Shown here: piece by piece, positions 37,501-44,296 of the stretch
How the letters are laid out: each line of letters opens with the position of its first letter
How positions within the stretch are numbered: position 1 is the first letter of the stretch
DNA from: Schistosoma mansoni
Lineage: Eukaryota; Platyhelminthes; Trematoda; Strigeidida; Schistosomatidae
NCBI RefSeq assembly: GCF_000237925.1
Contig: NW_017386108.1
Location: 1-64,000 of the forward strand
Length of the DNA: 64,000 bases
Direction of reading: 5' to 3'
The notes under the pieces: generated by a model
The model's input: only the letters and a program-made list of their open reading frames with translations
Databases searched by the model: none
What the model was told of the DNA's origin: nothing
Program-made: the position numbers and the translations under genes

Positions 37501-40155
37501 AAAGAAGAAGACGAGATTATAAACCCAAGGAGAGGAGAATTGAACATCAGCTTTCTAATGAGCGACATGTAAACCACACCCACGATAGACAATTGAATTC
37601 AGATAAAGGACTTCCTAGCTCAGACTTGCAACTAGATGATTGAATTGATGCAGTCAGTTTGAAGCATCAGAATCAGCGCGGAGGAATTGAGATTCAGACC
37701 CCAAGAAGATCATCAAGAAGACGAAATTTCCCTCAATGCCTTCAGTTAAATCCAAGGAGCAAGACTTATTTTTCAGGAGCGAAAGTTGATTTTGAGATCC
37801 AATCATAAGTAGCTCAATGAGGTCAATCGATGGCAATCAGAAGTGACCTAAAGAACAAGTAAAATATATTGGCTAAGAAATAGACCAATTTCCTAATGGT
37901 TAGAGTGGTATATATGTATGAATGCGTATTATTATATTTTATTCGGTAGTCCAGTATACTTTCTCGATCACTCTTGTGTTCTCACTCAAGTAGTCAGTTG
38001 TGGGGGTGTCAGCGTTCTGAACACCGTGTATCATCATCAGATTTGGAACGTCACCCGTCATTACATTTTCTGGCATATATTAATTGGGGAGGGTACTACG
38101 ACTCTCAACTAACATTTTTGTTTTGAAGGACATATGTCGTATGTTATTCGGGATATCTGACAAATATAATTTTTTGTGACTTATATTCCGACGATTGACA
38201 TGATGGTAGACAGGAGTGTATTCTCTCTATTGTTTGGATTCCTTGTGCATTCAGTAATTTTAGCAATCAAAGTAATAATATTTCTGATGGGACTTCCCTT
38301 ATTCTGGAACGCTAATAATGAATTCCTTCGTTATTACCTATATTTTCTCTACATCCTTTCGCTTGTCCACAAATACTCTACTGTTCAGAAACGACTAAAT
38401 AGTCTGAACAATTATTCCGTCGTATCTCCTTTTATTCATTATATTTTCTCTAATATATTTCGCTTTGAAATCGTAGATCTTAAAATCAACAAACCCCACT
38501 GAATCTCCGTCATGCTCTGTAACTAATAGTATAAACAAACAAAAACCACTGAGTAACCATGAACAAAGGATTCTTAAAGGTGTAAGTTTTATTTTCAATG
38601 GTTTTTTTTCGTTTCACAGTATCCTTTTGTGTGATTGCTAACTGTTGAGTGAATTGTTATTAGGCATAAATATATTCTCTAACCCATATCTTTTTTTGTA
38701 CATTGTGGAAACTCATATATAATAATTCTGTTTCATACTATCATTTTGTTTATCTTTGTCTGCCTTAAATTATTCTTCATATCATTAGGTGTTTAATAGA
38801 GTATGCTAGTATATAACATACATCATTATATAATCTCCGTTGTTTAGGTTCGGTAAACTCAATGAATGATAGCTCCTATTCGGATTTACGCGTGTATTGT
38901 ATATCGGGTCGATAGAAATATTCCCTCATTCATACGTTCCACAACGAAAACGGTTGATATGCTTTTGGTCTGGATAAAGTGGGGAAATTTTTAGACTGAG
39001 ATTTACATTTACATTTTATGTTAGCTTGTAAAATGGCTCGCGTGATTGGACTAGTTGATTGTTGTAACGACAGGGTTACACTACCTTCAAGTGTATTTCT
39101 GTACGTTTGATAGCGCTGTAGAATTTAGAAGGTTCTATGCCAGAAAAATGTCTTCTGATTTATGATTTTCGAAGTATATCAGTTGCTAGTCTAAGCTTTA
39201 TTATTGTTGTCTTAAATAAAGGCAGTTCATCTCTTAAATGGAAGATAAACAGAACTTTGTTTTATCCTGGCTTACTTCTTTCAAATATTGCCTTTTACGT
39301 ATTATTGGTGCTAAGCAATAGTATAATGTTCACCTTGTTGTCAATACTTGTATTGAAAGCTTTATATGGTTAAGGTTATGTACTAATCTTCACATGTGAA
39401 CTTTCATTACATCACATTATGCAAACTCAAATAAAACAATTGTTATTAAAGAGCTTAAAGGTTATTTTCTCTAGTTAGGCAGTTTAACAGTAAAGAATTT
39501 ATTGACCTAATGTCTTTTCAATTTATTGTTAATTAATCGACAAAATTATTATCTGACTGTATCAAGTTACCTTAGCTTACGGAATTACATAAATAATGTT
39601 CTTATCACAGCCACCAACAATATGCTTATCAATTTGTATCGATACACTGATATGTTACTTACTTACGCCTGTTACTCTCAATGGAGCATAGGCCGCCGAC
39701 CAGCATTCTCCAACCCACTCTGTCCTGGGCCTTCCTTCCTAGTTCTATCCAGTTGTTGTTCATTCTTCTCATGTTTGTCTCCATTTCTCGACGTAATGTG
39801 TTCTTTAGTATTCCTCTTCTCCTTTGGCCTTCAGGATTTCATGTGAGGGCTTGTCTTGTGACGCAATTGGGTGTGGTTATGTATATGTATGATATGTATC
39901 ACTGATTTATTGATTTCATTTAGGATTTATGCATTTCACCTCCATATTTACCCTTCAAATTGTATCCTTCAGTTGATATTTGATATGGAACGTTTTTATA
40001 TTGAATTTATGTCACATAAAAAATGTGATGATGTTCCATAATGTACCATTTCTTATATTTTCATTCTATAGTACATTGATTCAATTAATGAAATTCGCCG
40101 AATTCCAGTGAACGAAGACAATTTTTCAGAATTAAGGAAAAGTTTTAACTTGTAA
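16411..40155 (+). CDS. Unrecognised multi-exon host gene (529 codons seen, N-terminus open)
   Basis: Thirteen exons with GT-AG borders join without a frame break: 16411-16537, 20482-20675, 20947-21032, 22834-23014, 24559-24652, 27171-27295, 28399-28468, 30069-30133, 30748-30847, 31951-32042, 32819-32917, 35140-35412, 40072-40155. They total 1590 nt ending in TAA. The product is hydrophilic, rich in Ser, Thr and Asn, with repeated S/T-P sites (KPSPKTS, SSPST, FSPKR, HSPTA, NTPRS) and basic patches ([25 protein letters not shown]). The most structured part is exons 1-2 ([20 protein letters not shown] and [20 protein letters not shown]). I do not recognise a domain. A nuclear, cell-cycle-phosphorylated protein is a guess from composition. 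The start exon is not certain. Confidence 0.7.
16538..17380 (+). other. Intron part, nothing recognised
   Basis: First 843 bases of the intron between exons a and b. No repeat recognised. The intron continues to 20481. Confidence 0.45.
17385..18055 (-). mobile_element. CR1/Jockey-type LINE, 3' part, decayed
   Basis: The minus strand reads RT pieces ([13 protein letters not shown] near 17945, the DFSKAFDKVSH motif A block; ILGPFF near 17790 for motif B) followed by a C-terminal domain open from 17668 to 17483 ([20 protein letters not shown], then [14 protein letters not shown]). This C-terminal block is typical of CR1-group elements. It is 5' truncated near 18055 and has several stops. It differs from the CR1-like copy at 43-46 kb. 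Confidence 0.7.
18062..18600 (+). repeat. GC-rich unclassified retroposon-like repeat
   Basis: Roughly 540 bases of clearly higher GC than the flanks, with sharp edges, ending in a polyadenylation-like AAATAAATAAAG at 18581-18592. Short ORFs exist on both strands (83 codons minus, 100 codons plus) but show no known motif. It may be the 5' leader of a LINE or an unclassified SINE. It directly abuts the truncated 5' end of the LINE at 17385-18055. Confidence 0.5.
18725..20000 (-). mobile_element. Second RTE-like LINE family, 3' part, decayed
   Basis: On the minus strand an ORF (19960-19730) starts [20 protein letters not shown] and continues to [20 protein letters not shown], the post-RT domain seen in endonuclease/RT elements of trematodes (usual form HITYLGS). 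Downstream, frames to about 19350 match the copy at 29.4-29.87 kb, and a 3' UTR stretch near 18730-18760 also matches that copy near 29270. The copy is older than the SR2-like ones and has many breaks. Confidence 0.65.
20001..20481 (+). other. Intron end before exon b
   Basis: No named repeat. The acceptor ttatttttcag closes it at 20481. Confidence 0.5.
20482..20675 (+). CDS. Host gene exon b (phase 1 to 0)
   Basis: Acceptor ttatttttcag, donor CAA|GTAAAA. Reads [20 protein letters not shown], then [20 protein letters not shown] and [20 protein letters not shown]. Strong coding character, with predicted helix and a hydrophobic run. No family recognised. Confidence 0.7.
20947..21032 (+). CDS. 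Host gene exon c (phase 0 to 2)
   Basis: Acceptor tgatcatctttcag, donor GAGT|GTGAGT. Reads [20 protein letters not shown] then TVFSQMIG. The phase fits both neighbours. Confidence 0.65.
21033..22833 (+). other. Intron c-d
   Basis: Holds a diverged hammerhead SINE (about 21440-21785). The remainder is AT-rich and unrecognised. Confidence 0.6.
21440..21785 (+). mobile_element. tRNA-headed hammerhead SINE, family 2, diverged
   Basis: Head with CTCAGTGGTCTGGAAGTTAAGCG (A-box-like, 21593 on) and a decayed B box (GGGTTCAATTGCC near 21640), then a hammerhead region at 21667-21710. The core reads CTGAGGG instead of CTGAGGA and the GAAA block reads AGAA, so the ribozyme is dead. Tail ccaggttttt...ctcatgatttca. 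Confidence 0.65.
22834..23014 (+). CDS. Host gene exon d (phase 2 to 0)
   Basis: Acceptor ttttattctatcag, donor GAA|GTGAGT. Reads [40 protein letters not shown] and [20 protein letters not shown]. Two S-P sites. Confidence 0.7.
23015..24558 (+). other. Intron d-e
   Basis: AT-rich. Contains a short copy of the TIR element of 47.05 kb at about 23470-23552. Nothing else recognised. Confidence 0.6.
23470..23552 (+). repeat. Fragment of the TIR element seen at 47.05 kb
   Basis: Shares gattagatcctcatt, ggctttac, atatttatatgcatatac and aaattattaaac...aatcaaggc with the left arm and interior of the element at 47050-47367. Only one end is present. Confidence 0.6.
24559..24652 (+). CDS. Host gene exon e (phase 0 to 1)
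   Basis: Acceptor ttttttattcaaacag, donor ATG|GTAGGA. Reads [20 protein letters not shown] then [11 protein letters not shown]. Confidence 0.65.
24653..27170 (+). other. Intron e-f
   Basis: 2.5 kb of AT-rich DNA. I recognise no repeat and no minus-strand gene in it. Confidence 0.55.
27171..27295 (+). CDS. Host gene exon f (phase 1 to 0)
   Basis: Acceptor catgttattatag, donor CAG|GTAAGA. Reads [20 protein letters not shown] then [20 protein letters not shown]. Confidence 0.7.
27296..28398 (+). other. Intron f-g
   Basis: AT-rich. Includes an RTE 3'-end fragment at about 28070-28172, otherwise nothing recognised. Confidence 0.55.
28070..28172 (-). mobile_element. RTE-clade LINE, 3'-end fragment
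   Basis: About 100 bases matching the last codons of the SR2-like element (tacgcctgttac, then tggaacgtatgcc, caggaatcttcaacc, cttgggc). Diverged and heavily 5' truncated, oriented against the host gene. Confidence 0.7.
28399..28468 (+). CDS. Host gene exon g (phase 0 to 1)
   Basis: Acceptor acttttaaacag, donor ATG|GTAAGT. Reads [20 protein letters not shown] then VQD. Confidence 0.65.
29255..29870 (-). mobile_element. Second RTE-like LINE family, 3' end
   Basis: The minus strand from 29855 reads FDHRCLR, then [20 protein letters not shown] and [20 protein letters not shown], the C-terminal domain typical of trematode endonuclease/RT LINEs. A 3' UTR shared with the 18.7 kb copy follows. Severely 5' truncated. 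Confidence 0.8.
29848..29910. repeat. Perfect 21-bp inverted repeat (hairpin)
   Basis: Arms 29848-29868 and 29890-29910 are exact reverse complements (aagagaacatcactaggatt plus t), with a 21-base loop. The left arm is LINE coding sequence, so the right arm is an inverted piece of the same LINE at its 5' junction. Confidence 0.85.
30069..30133 (+). CDS. Host gene exon h (phase 1 to 0)
   Basis: Acceptor attattattatatcag after a (TTA)n-like tract, donor CAG|GTTAGT. Reads [20 protein letters not shown] plus Gln. Confidence 0.65.
30134..30747 (+). other. Intron h-i
   Basis: AT-rich, nothing recognised. Confidence 0.6.
30748..30847 (+). CDS. Host gene exon i (phase 0 to 1)
   Basis: Acceptor cttccatcttattccag, donor ATG|GTAAAT. 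Reads [20 protein letters not shown] then [13 protein letters not shown]. Confidence 0.65.
30975..31297 (+). mobile_element. Solo LTR-like fossil
   Basis: About 320 bases related to 46550-46850 (shared cttgagcac, ccaagtcgcaaa, and a region before gggtatttatag). It is also related, more weakly, to the solo LTR at 34455-34772, including the gtaagc...ccaaca-type end. Target duplications are not visible. Gypsy-type origin is inferred from length and from that relation. Confidence 0.5.
31585..31912 (+). mobile_element. tRNA-headed hammerhead SINE, family 2
   Basis: Begins with an inverted tail piece (31585-31660), then the plus-strand head: GGCTCAGTGGTCTAGAGGTTAAGCG (A-box-like, 31716 on) and GGGCTCGAATCTCG (B-box-like, near 31766). 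The hammerhead follows at 31800-31845. The core reads CTGAGGT and the cleavage triplet GTT, so it should be inactive, although GAAA and stem II are kept. Tail ccaggttttccatggtggtc. Confidence 0.75.
31951..32042 (+). CDS. Host gene exon j (phase 1 to 0)
   Basis: Acceptor gtttcattttcag, donor CAA|GTTAGT. Reads [20 protein letters not shown] then [10 protein letters not shown]. It starts only about 40 bases after the SINE at 31585-31912. Confidence 0.65.
32043..32818 (+). other. Intron j-k with an orphan ORF
   Basis: AT-rich. A plus-strand ORF at 32519-32773 (84 codons, [20 protein letters not shown] onward) has some coding look but its possible acceptor is out of phase with exon j. Confidence 0.45.
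32819..32917 (+). CDS. Host gene exon k (phase 0 to 0)
   Basis: Acceptor gttattttacttatctag, donor CAG|GTAAAT. Reads [20 protein letters not shown] then [13 protein letters not shown]. Strongly basic, with a possible nuclear localisation signal and a CDK-type S-P-K-R site. Confidence 0.7.
33815..35025 (-). mobile_element. Penelope-like element remnant with inverted arms
   Basis: The minus strand encodes a GIY-YIG nuclease ORF (34428-34126): [20 protein letters not shown], then LHLRLHEN, with the CxxC that precedes YIG in Penelope-like elements. A second frame (34107-33847) follows. Related sequence in opposite orientation forms the ends: about 33876-34035 and 34856-35020 are inverted copies of each other (shared cttcgggtagaagtgaag-like and cttgtcctgtacac). 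Penelope-like elements are known to carry such terminal repeats in direct or inverted order. The reverse transcriptase is missing apart from linker sequence near 34780-34850. A solo LTR interrupts the element at 34455-34772. Confidence 0.75.
34455..34772 (+). mobile_element. Solo LTR with 5-bp target duplication (fossil)
   Basis: 318 bases that begin TGTTACG and end TTAACA, flanked on both sides by GATTG (34450-34454 and 34773-34777). TG...CA ends, a 5-bp duplication and no internal region mark a solo LTR left by recombination. It looks whole as an LTR. The length is in the range of schistosome Gypsy-type elements such as Boudicca, but the exact family is inferred. It sits in the Penelope-like element and is younger than it. 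Strand is a guess. Confidence 0.85.
35140..35412 (+). CDS. Host gene exon l (phase 0 to 0), largest exon
   Basis: Donor AGTAGT|GTGAGT. The acceptor used is gttttatgaag at 35139, which keeps phase 0 with exon k. Reads [60 protein letters not shown], then [20 protein letters not shown]. Ser-rich and basic. Confidence 0.7.
35555..35870. repeat. Head-to-head pair of family 1 hammerhead SINEs
   Basis: Left copy on minus (35565-35720: gtggccagtagc...ggatgcgcacg, then actcgtcatctggat), right copy on plus (35720-35870: ctcagtggacgataacacg, then gctgacgag, ggactgaacgcgcgtcctg). In the right copy CTGACGA (35802-35808) is intact but the GAAA block is altered. An acceptor-like cttcatag at 35539 opens a frame of 36 codons into the left copy. 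Confidence 0.65.
36620..37650 (+). mobile_element. Gypsy-type LTR retrotransposon fossil, internal parts only
   Basis: Two recognisable parts remain. A Gag-like stretch lies at about 36650-36960 (peptides such as [20 protein letters not shown]). Sequence resembling the region after the integrase core lies at about 37370-37640 ([20 protein letters not shown]). The element is broken, with most of pol missing, several breaks and no LTR seen at either side. It is old relative to the solo LTRs at 34.5 and 44.0 kb. Confidence 0.6.
39655..39872 (-). mobile_element. RTE-clade LINE, 3'-end fragment
   Basis: About 218 bases with the 3' tail (cttacttacg at its left end) and the last roughly 70 codons of the SR2-like element. 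Close in sequence to the copy at 49956-50923, so fairly young. Direct repeats of TGATATGT (39648-39655 and 39890-39897) may be a weak target duplication. Confidence 0.8.
40072..40155 (+). CDS. Host gene terminal exon m
   Basis: Acceptor tattttcattctatag, phase 0. Reads [20 protein letters not shown] then LRKSFNL and TAA at 40153-40155. AT-rich 3' UTR follows. Confidence 0.7.
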   Translation, partial: YIDSINEIRRIPVNEDNFSELRKSFNL

Positions 40156-40264
40156 AGAAAATTAATTTATTTTATATCCTAATTGATATTCTGTATATAT
40201 TCTATTTATAATCTCTTCCTTTGAAAAGACTTTATTTTTCGACTAGATATAAATATAAATGATT

Positions 40265-40270
40265 ATTAAA
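40265..40270 (+). terminator. Candidate polyadenylation signal ATTAAA
   Basis: ATTAAA 110 bases after the stop codon of the host gene. No canonical AATAAA is closer. AT-rich context makes chance likely. Confidence 0.35.
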
Positions 40271-41345
40271 GTAATTATCATTGTTCAGACGTTTACTTAT
40301 GGTCTTTTGTAATACAAAACTAGTATATGTATGATTGGGGAATGATGGTAATGTTCAGACTATCTTATCATTGTTTTCATGGTTGTAATACATGGAATCT
40401 ACAACACCTTTATGGTCACAGATTTTTCAGTGTTAGTTGTCCGGTGGTGATTAAGTCCTACTAGTTACAATGTTTGTGTGAACGTGGAAGCTACTTTTTC
40501 AGTCAAAAAGCATAAGTTACACTAATTTGACTATTGAATTAAACGCAGGACTACCAGAGTAGGATCATGTAAATACATCATATTTTTAAATACAGTTGTA
40601 TGGTTTGAATTTTCGAATGAAAGAGGCTTTAACAAGCGTAGGTATTGATCTCTTACCATTTTAATACAACACAGGACTGAATCAATTCTATGACCTATTT
40701 CAACCTGATAGTTTTGTAGTGGCGAATTATAAATATTAGTCATCGATTATTTCTAGAATATTGGAATTATTTCGTTCTTACAGTTATTTTTGCACAAATC
40801 TAGCCACCTTTACTCTTTCTTGTTCTCAGTCTATTCATGTAACCATGAATGTGATGCGAATAATTGTATACTGTTTAAGATCTTGCTGAGAAATGGATTT
40901 TGTTCTGTCAATATTAATGGGAATCTAGTTGGTATGACAAAACTATTTGTGGGAATAATTTCTCCCACTTTTTTAAAATAAAGTGTTTTGTGAGTATTCT
41001 CCGCCTTTATATTTGATTTGTCATTAAACATACCATGAATCTGTCACAAATGGAATAATCAGTAGTAGTTCATGTAGATAATTTCTGTAACTTTTCATTC
41101 TCTTAACGGCGAAGCTTAATTGCAAAGTTTAGTTGCTGTTTTTGGACAAAATCATTAGTATAGTCTTCAAGTAGAAATGTGGCATTTTGATTACTCCGCC
41201 AACACTAGGTAGATACATGTGTCGAAAAGTATTATTGTATTAACCATCTTACGGTGAATTTCAAAAGGATTGAGTGTTAAAATCAACGTAAAATCCCTTT
41301 GATATAGATAAAAATTGACCGTAGTTTTCGTTTACCATTTAATCC
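40271..41345. other. Spacer after the host gene
   Basis: AT-rich, nothing recognised on either strand. Confidence 0.5.
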
Positions 41346-41349
41346 TTAT

Positions 41350-41452
41350 AGATTTAAATGATCTTTTCTGGTTGTTGTTGTTTCATCAAGGTTCTTCCCT
41401 ACAGGGTGAGGTTGCTAACCCCGTGCCCAACCCTCCTTCTTTATCTGGAGTT
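41350..41452 (-). mobile_element. RTE-clade LINE, 5' leader fragment
   Basis: Matches the 5' leader of the copy at 1740-1850 (gatttt-ctggtt, ggttgctaaccccgtgccca, accctcct). Only about 100 bases remain. Confidence 0.6.
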
Positions 41453-41882
41453 TCATTTTTCAATAATTTGTACAAATTAGAATGATTGATATTGTCTACT
41501 CATTAGTAGGCAAAATATGGAGAAAGAAAAAATCTCGACTGTTCTTGTTTAAATCTCAAATCTTGTATAGTGTTTCCTTCTCCCGCCTATCGTTCAAATG
41601 GCTTTCGAATTTTGATCATTCTTGACTTTAAAAAATATACATTTTCCAGTCTGAATACTCGCTCGTTATGCATATCTTAATGACGAGAGTCTTTTCACTC
41701 AACGGTTGTGACTTGCTGGAATTTTTCTATCGTTTAGCAGCAATGTGTAAGTGAATGGATTGTTTTCATAGTGTATATGATCTAACACTAATATGTAAAA
41801 ATCTATATTCTCAATTGACTGGTAAATTCTTTTTGACACTATATATAATAATAAGAATCGCTCATGAACATAAAGTCTGTGT

Positions 41883-42310
41883 TATAAGCAAAGATGGATA
41901 GTGGCTAGCAGTGGAATCCAGGACGCTCGTTTCGTTCTATTTGGGACTCGTTTGCTGGATGTACCTGCATCTCAGAGTTGATTTTCACTCTGGAACTCGA
42001 ACCCAGTACCTTTCGCTTCAAACGCCATCACGTTATCCACTCGGCCACTGAGTCCTGATAGCCACTTGCTTGTGCGATGGGGTGAAGTTTAAATTCATTT
42101 AGTATTGTTTTGTTTGGATCTCCCCATCGATGTGTTAAGACTGCAAATGGTCAGTCTCTGATTGGCATATGTGCATACTGTGCGTATTGCCTCAATATAG
42201 CCTTAATTCACAAGCATGGTAAGCAGAGATGGATAGTGACTAGCAGTGGAATCCAGGATGCAGGTACATCCGGTTTCAGTCCTAAGCATTAATTGGAAGA
42301 TTCAAACAAA
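41883..42310 (-). mobile_element. Family 1 hammerhead SINE with partial second copy
   Basis: Minus-strand element: head with B box (GGTTCGAGTTCC near 41995-42006) and A-box-like CAGTGGCCGAGTGGATAACG (near 42035-42055), then the hammerhead at 41920-41980. The core reads CAAACGA, so it is inactive; GAAAC is kept. A second partial copy (42214-42275) and an inverted tail pair (attgttttgtttggatctcc near 42104 against its complement near 42290-42320) follow. Confidence 0.7.
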
Positions 42311-42319
42311 CAATACTAA

Positions 42320-43139
42320 ATAAAGTCTGTGTTTATCGACTGTTACATTCATGGTAAAACATTTCGAATATCTTGGATAAGCTCGTTTAGACAACGTTTG
42401 TAACCTCACTGTTTCTTATTTCCTACTTATTGGGTCGAATGATGTAAACTAATGATTAAGAAAGACAGTATAGAATCTTATTTTCAAACATACATATGGT
42501 CATCTTTTGATTGTGAGCAACGGTATGTAAGGTATTATTTATAAGACAAAATTTATGCTTTGTTCCCTGTCAATGGGATGTTTGGTCAGCTTTGCCTATA
42601 TGTCAGGCAAAATCCCATTGATGCTTTTATATATTTCATACAATAGTCATATCCATTAAGATTTTTAACTTTTGCCTTATTTTTCTTTTTAATTATTCAC
42701 CTCATTTAAACAAAGTAGGATAAATAATCCATTAGAGAAATGTTCTGAACAAATAACAAACTGTTAATAATATTGGTATGATATACATTTCTTTTTTTTT
42801 TTAATAATAATAATAATACATTCTGAAAATAATATTTACAGAATTCACACCAGTTTACAGGCATGATCAGATTGTTATAAAAATCAACATTTAATGTAGA
42901 GAACAAACATGAAATATAAGAAAGTTTTATGTTTTCTGGTTTAGTATTGATAAATAGTTTATATATGGCAGGTCAATGCAACACCAGAGAACTTGTCATT
43001 TTTTCTTAAGTGGATAGCCTGATGTTCTGTAAGGTTATTTCTAGTGCCAAAGCGAGTTATTGTTAATTATCTACAACTAGAGAAAGTAAGATTAAAGCAA
43101 AGAGCACGGAACAACAAAACAATGATAGCAAGTAAGAGA
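42320..43139. other. AT-rich spacer
   Basis: No gene or repeat family recognised. A short (TAA)n run lies at 42803-42818. Confidence 0.5.
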
Positions 43140-43380
43140 TTAAACACTTAAAGTTCCGATAATCTCACTTGTGGAGTAAGATACACTTGCAGGCGCTAGA
43201 GCATTTAATGCATTTTCAGAGGAGCAAAAGGCATTAATTGAGCGAACAAACAATGGGAGAGAGTTTAACATACGGATAGTTTGAGGTAAATTATTCCAGA
43301 GCCTAGAAAACTTACAGGTAAAGTAATTCATATAGAGAGAAGATCTAGAATATGTTTGTTTCGCTAAAGACAAGGAGTTA

Positions 43381-43580
43381 NNNNNNNNNNNNNNNNNNNN
43401 NNNNNNNNNNNNNNNNNNNNNNNNNNNNNNNNNNNNNNNNNNNNNNNNNNNNNNNNNNNNNNNNNNNNNNNNNNNNNNNNNNNNNNNNNNNNNNNNNNNN
43501 NNNNNNNNNNNNNNNNNNNNNNNNNNNNNNNNNNNNNNNNNNNNNNNNNNNNNNNNNNNNNNNNNNNNNNNNNNNNNNNN
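43381..43580. other. Assembly gap (200 N)
   Basis: A run of exactly 200 N inside the reverse transcriptase of the LINE. The true length is unknown. Confidence 0.99.
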
Positions 43581-43971
43581 TGAAGAGTTGATTTTAACTA
43601 TTTGATGTCGATTGCTGAGGAAGGAATCAAACCAGGCTAGTAACGGGTTTTGGACCCCATAAGATGCGAGTTTACCTATGAGAAGTTGGTGGTTGACCAT
43701 GTCGAAGGCCTTAGAAATGTCCAGGTATAGCACTAATACTAGATATCCTTGGCTACGAAGCGAATAGACTAAATTAAAGAAGTCAAAATGACATGTCATA
43801 CAGGATCGATTTTTAAGAAATCCATGTTGCGAATCATCAATAAATTGTTCAGTCAATAAACAGTTGGATAGTTCATCACTAATAATTTTTTCCATAATCC
43901 TAGAGATAACTGGAGTAATATTTATTGGCCGATAGTTGTTCATGTCAGTCTTATCTCCGGATTTGTAACGT

Positions 43972-44296
43972 TGTTAGTGGGATATAGATTGGATTAAGCA
44001 TGTTTTATGCATGATGGTGTTGCTACGCGCTGACTGGTTAATTTTAAACCGATCAGCCCGGGCATATTATTGCAGAAAAATCTATAAGCTTCTTATGCAT
44101 ATACTATAAATATATGAACGATATTTAAACTATTGATTGCTGATTGCCGTTCACTGATCATTATTATTTTGAATACAATTTCTTTCCTGTTCAACGTGTT
44201 CTGATTTTGGGATCTTGTCGAGTGTCATCGTATAAGAATACTAAGCAATAGGAATCGCTGGGTCGTTTATATAGCAGCAAAAATACAAATATAACA
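43972..44296 (+). mobile_element. Solo LTR with 5-bp target duplication (fossil)
   Basis: 325 bases that begin TGTTAGTGGG and end ATATAACA, flanked by AACGT on both sides (43967-43971 and 44297-44301). It lies inside the reverse transcriptase of the LINE at 43140-46078. A TATA-like ctataaatata near 44106 suggests plus orientation. It looks whole as an LTR with no internal region left. The perfect duplication points to a fairly recent insertion. It is not obviously the same family as the LTR at 34455. Confidence 0.88.

Larger units (their letters stand above)
35413..40071 (+). other. Intron l-m (4.66 kb)
   Basis: Contains an inverted hammerhead SINE pair (35555-35870), Gypsy-type fossils (36620-37650) and an RTE 3' end (39655-39872). 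Between 37.9 and 39.5 kb a few AT-rich hydrophobic ORFs (38176-38502, 39137-39373) have no coding support. Confidence 0.55.

Noticed and set aside
38176-38502. Hydrophobic 108-codon ORF, and a similar one at 39137-39373
   Set aside because: AT-rich codon content, no splice signals and no family motif. It lies in intron l-m.
43352-43591. ORFs made of X residues (also at 56754-57120 and 62285-62743)
   Set aside because: They only span assembly gaps.
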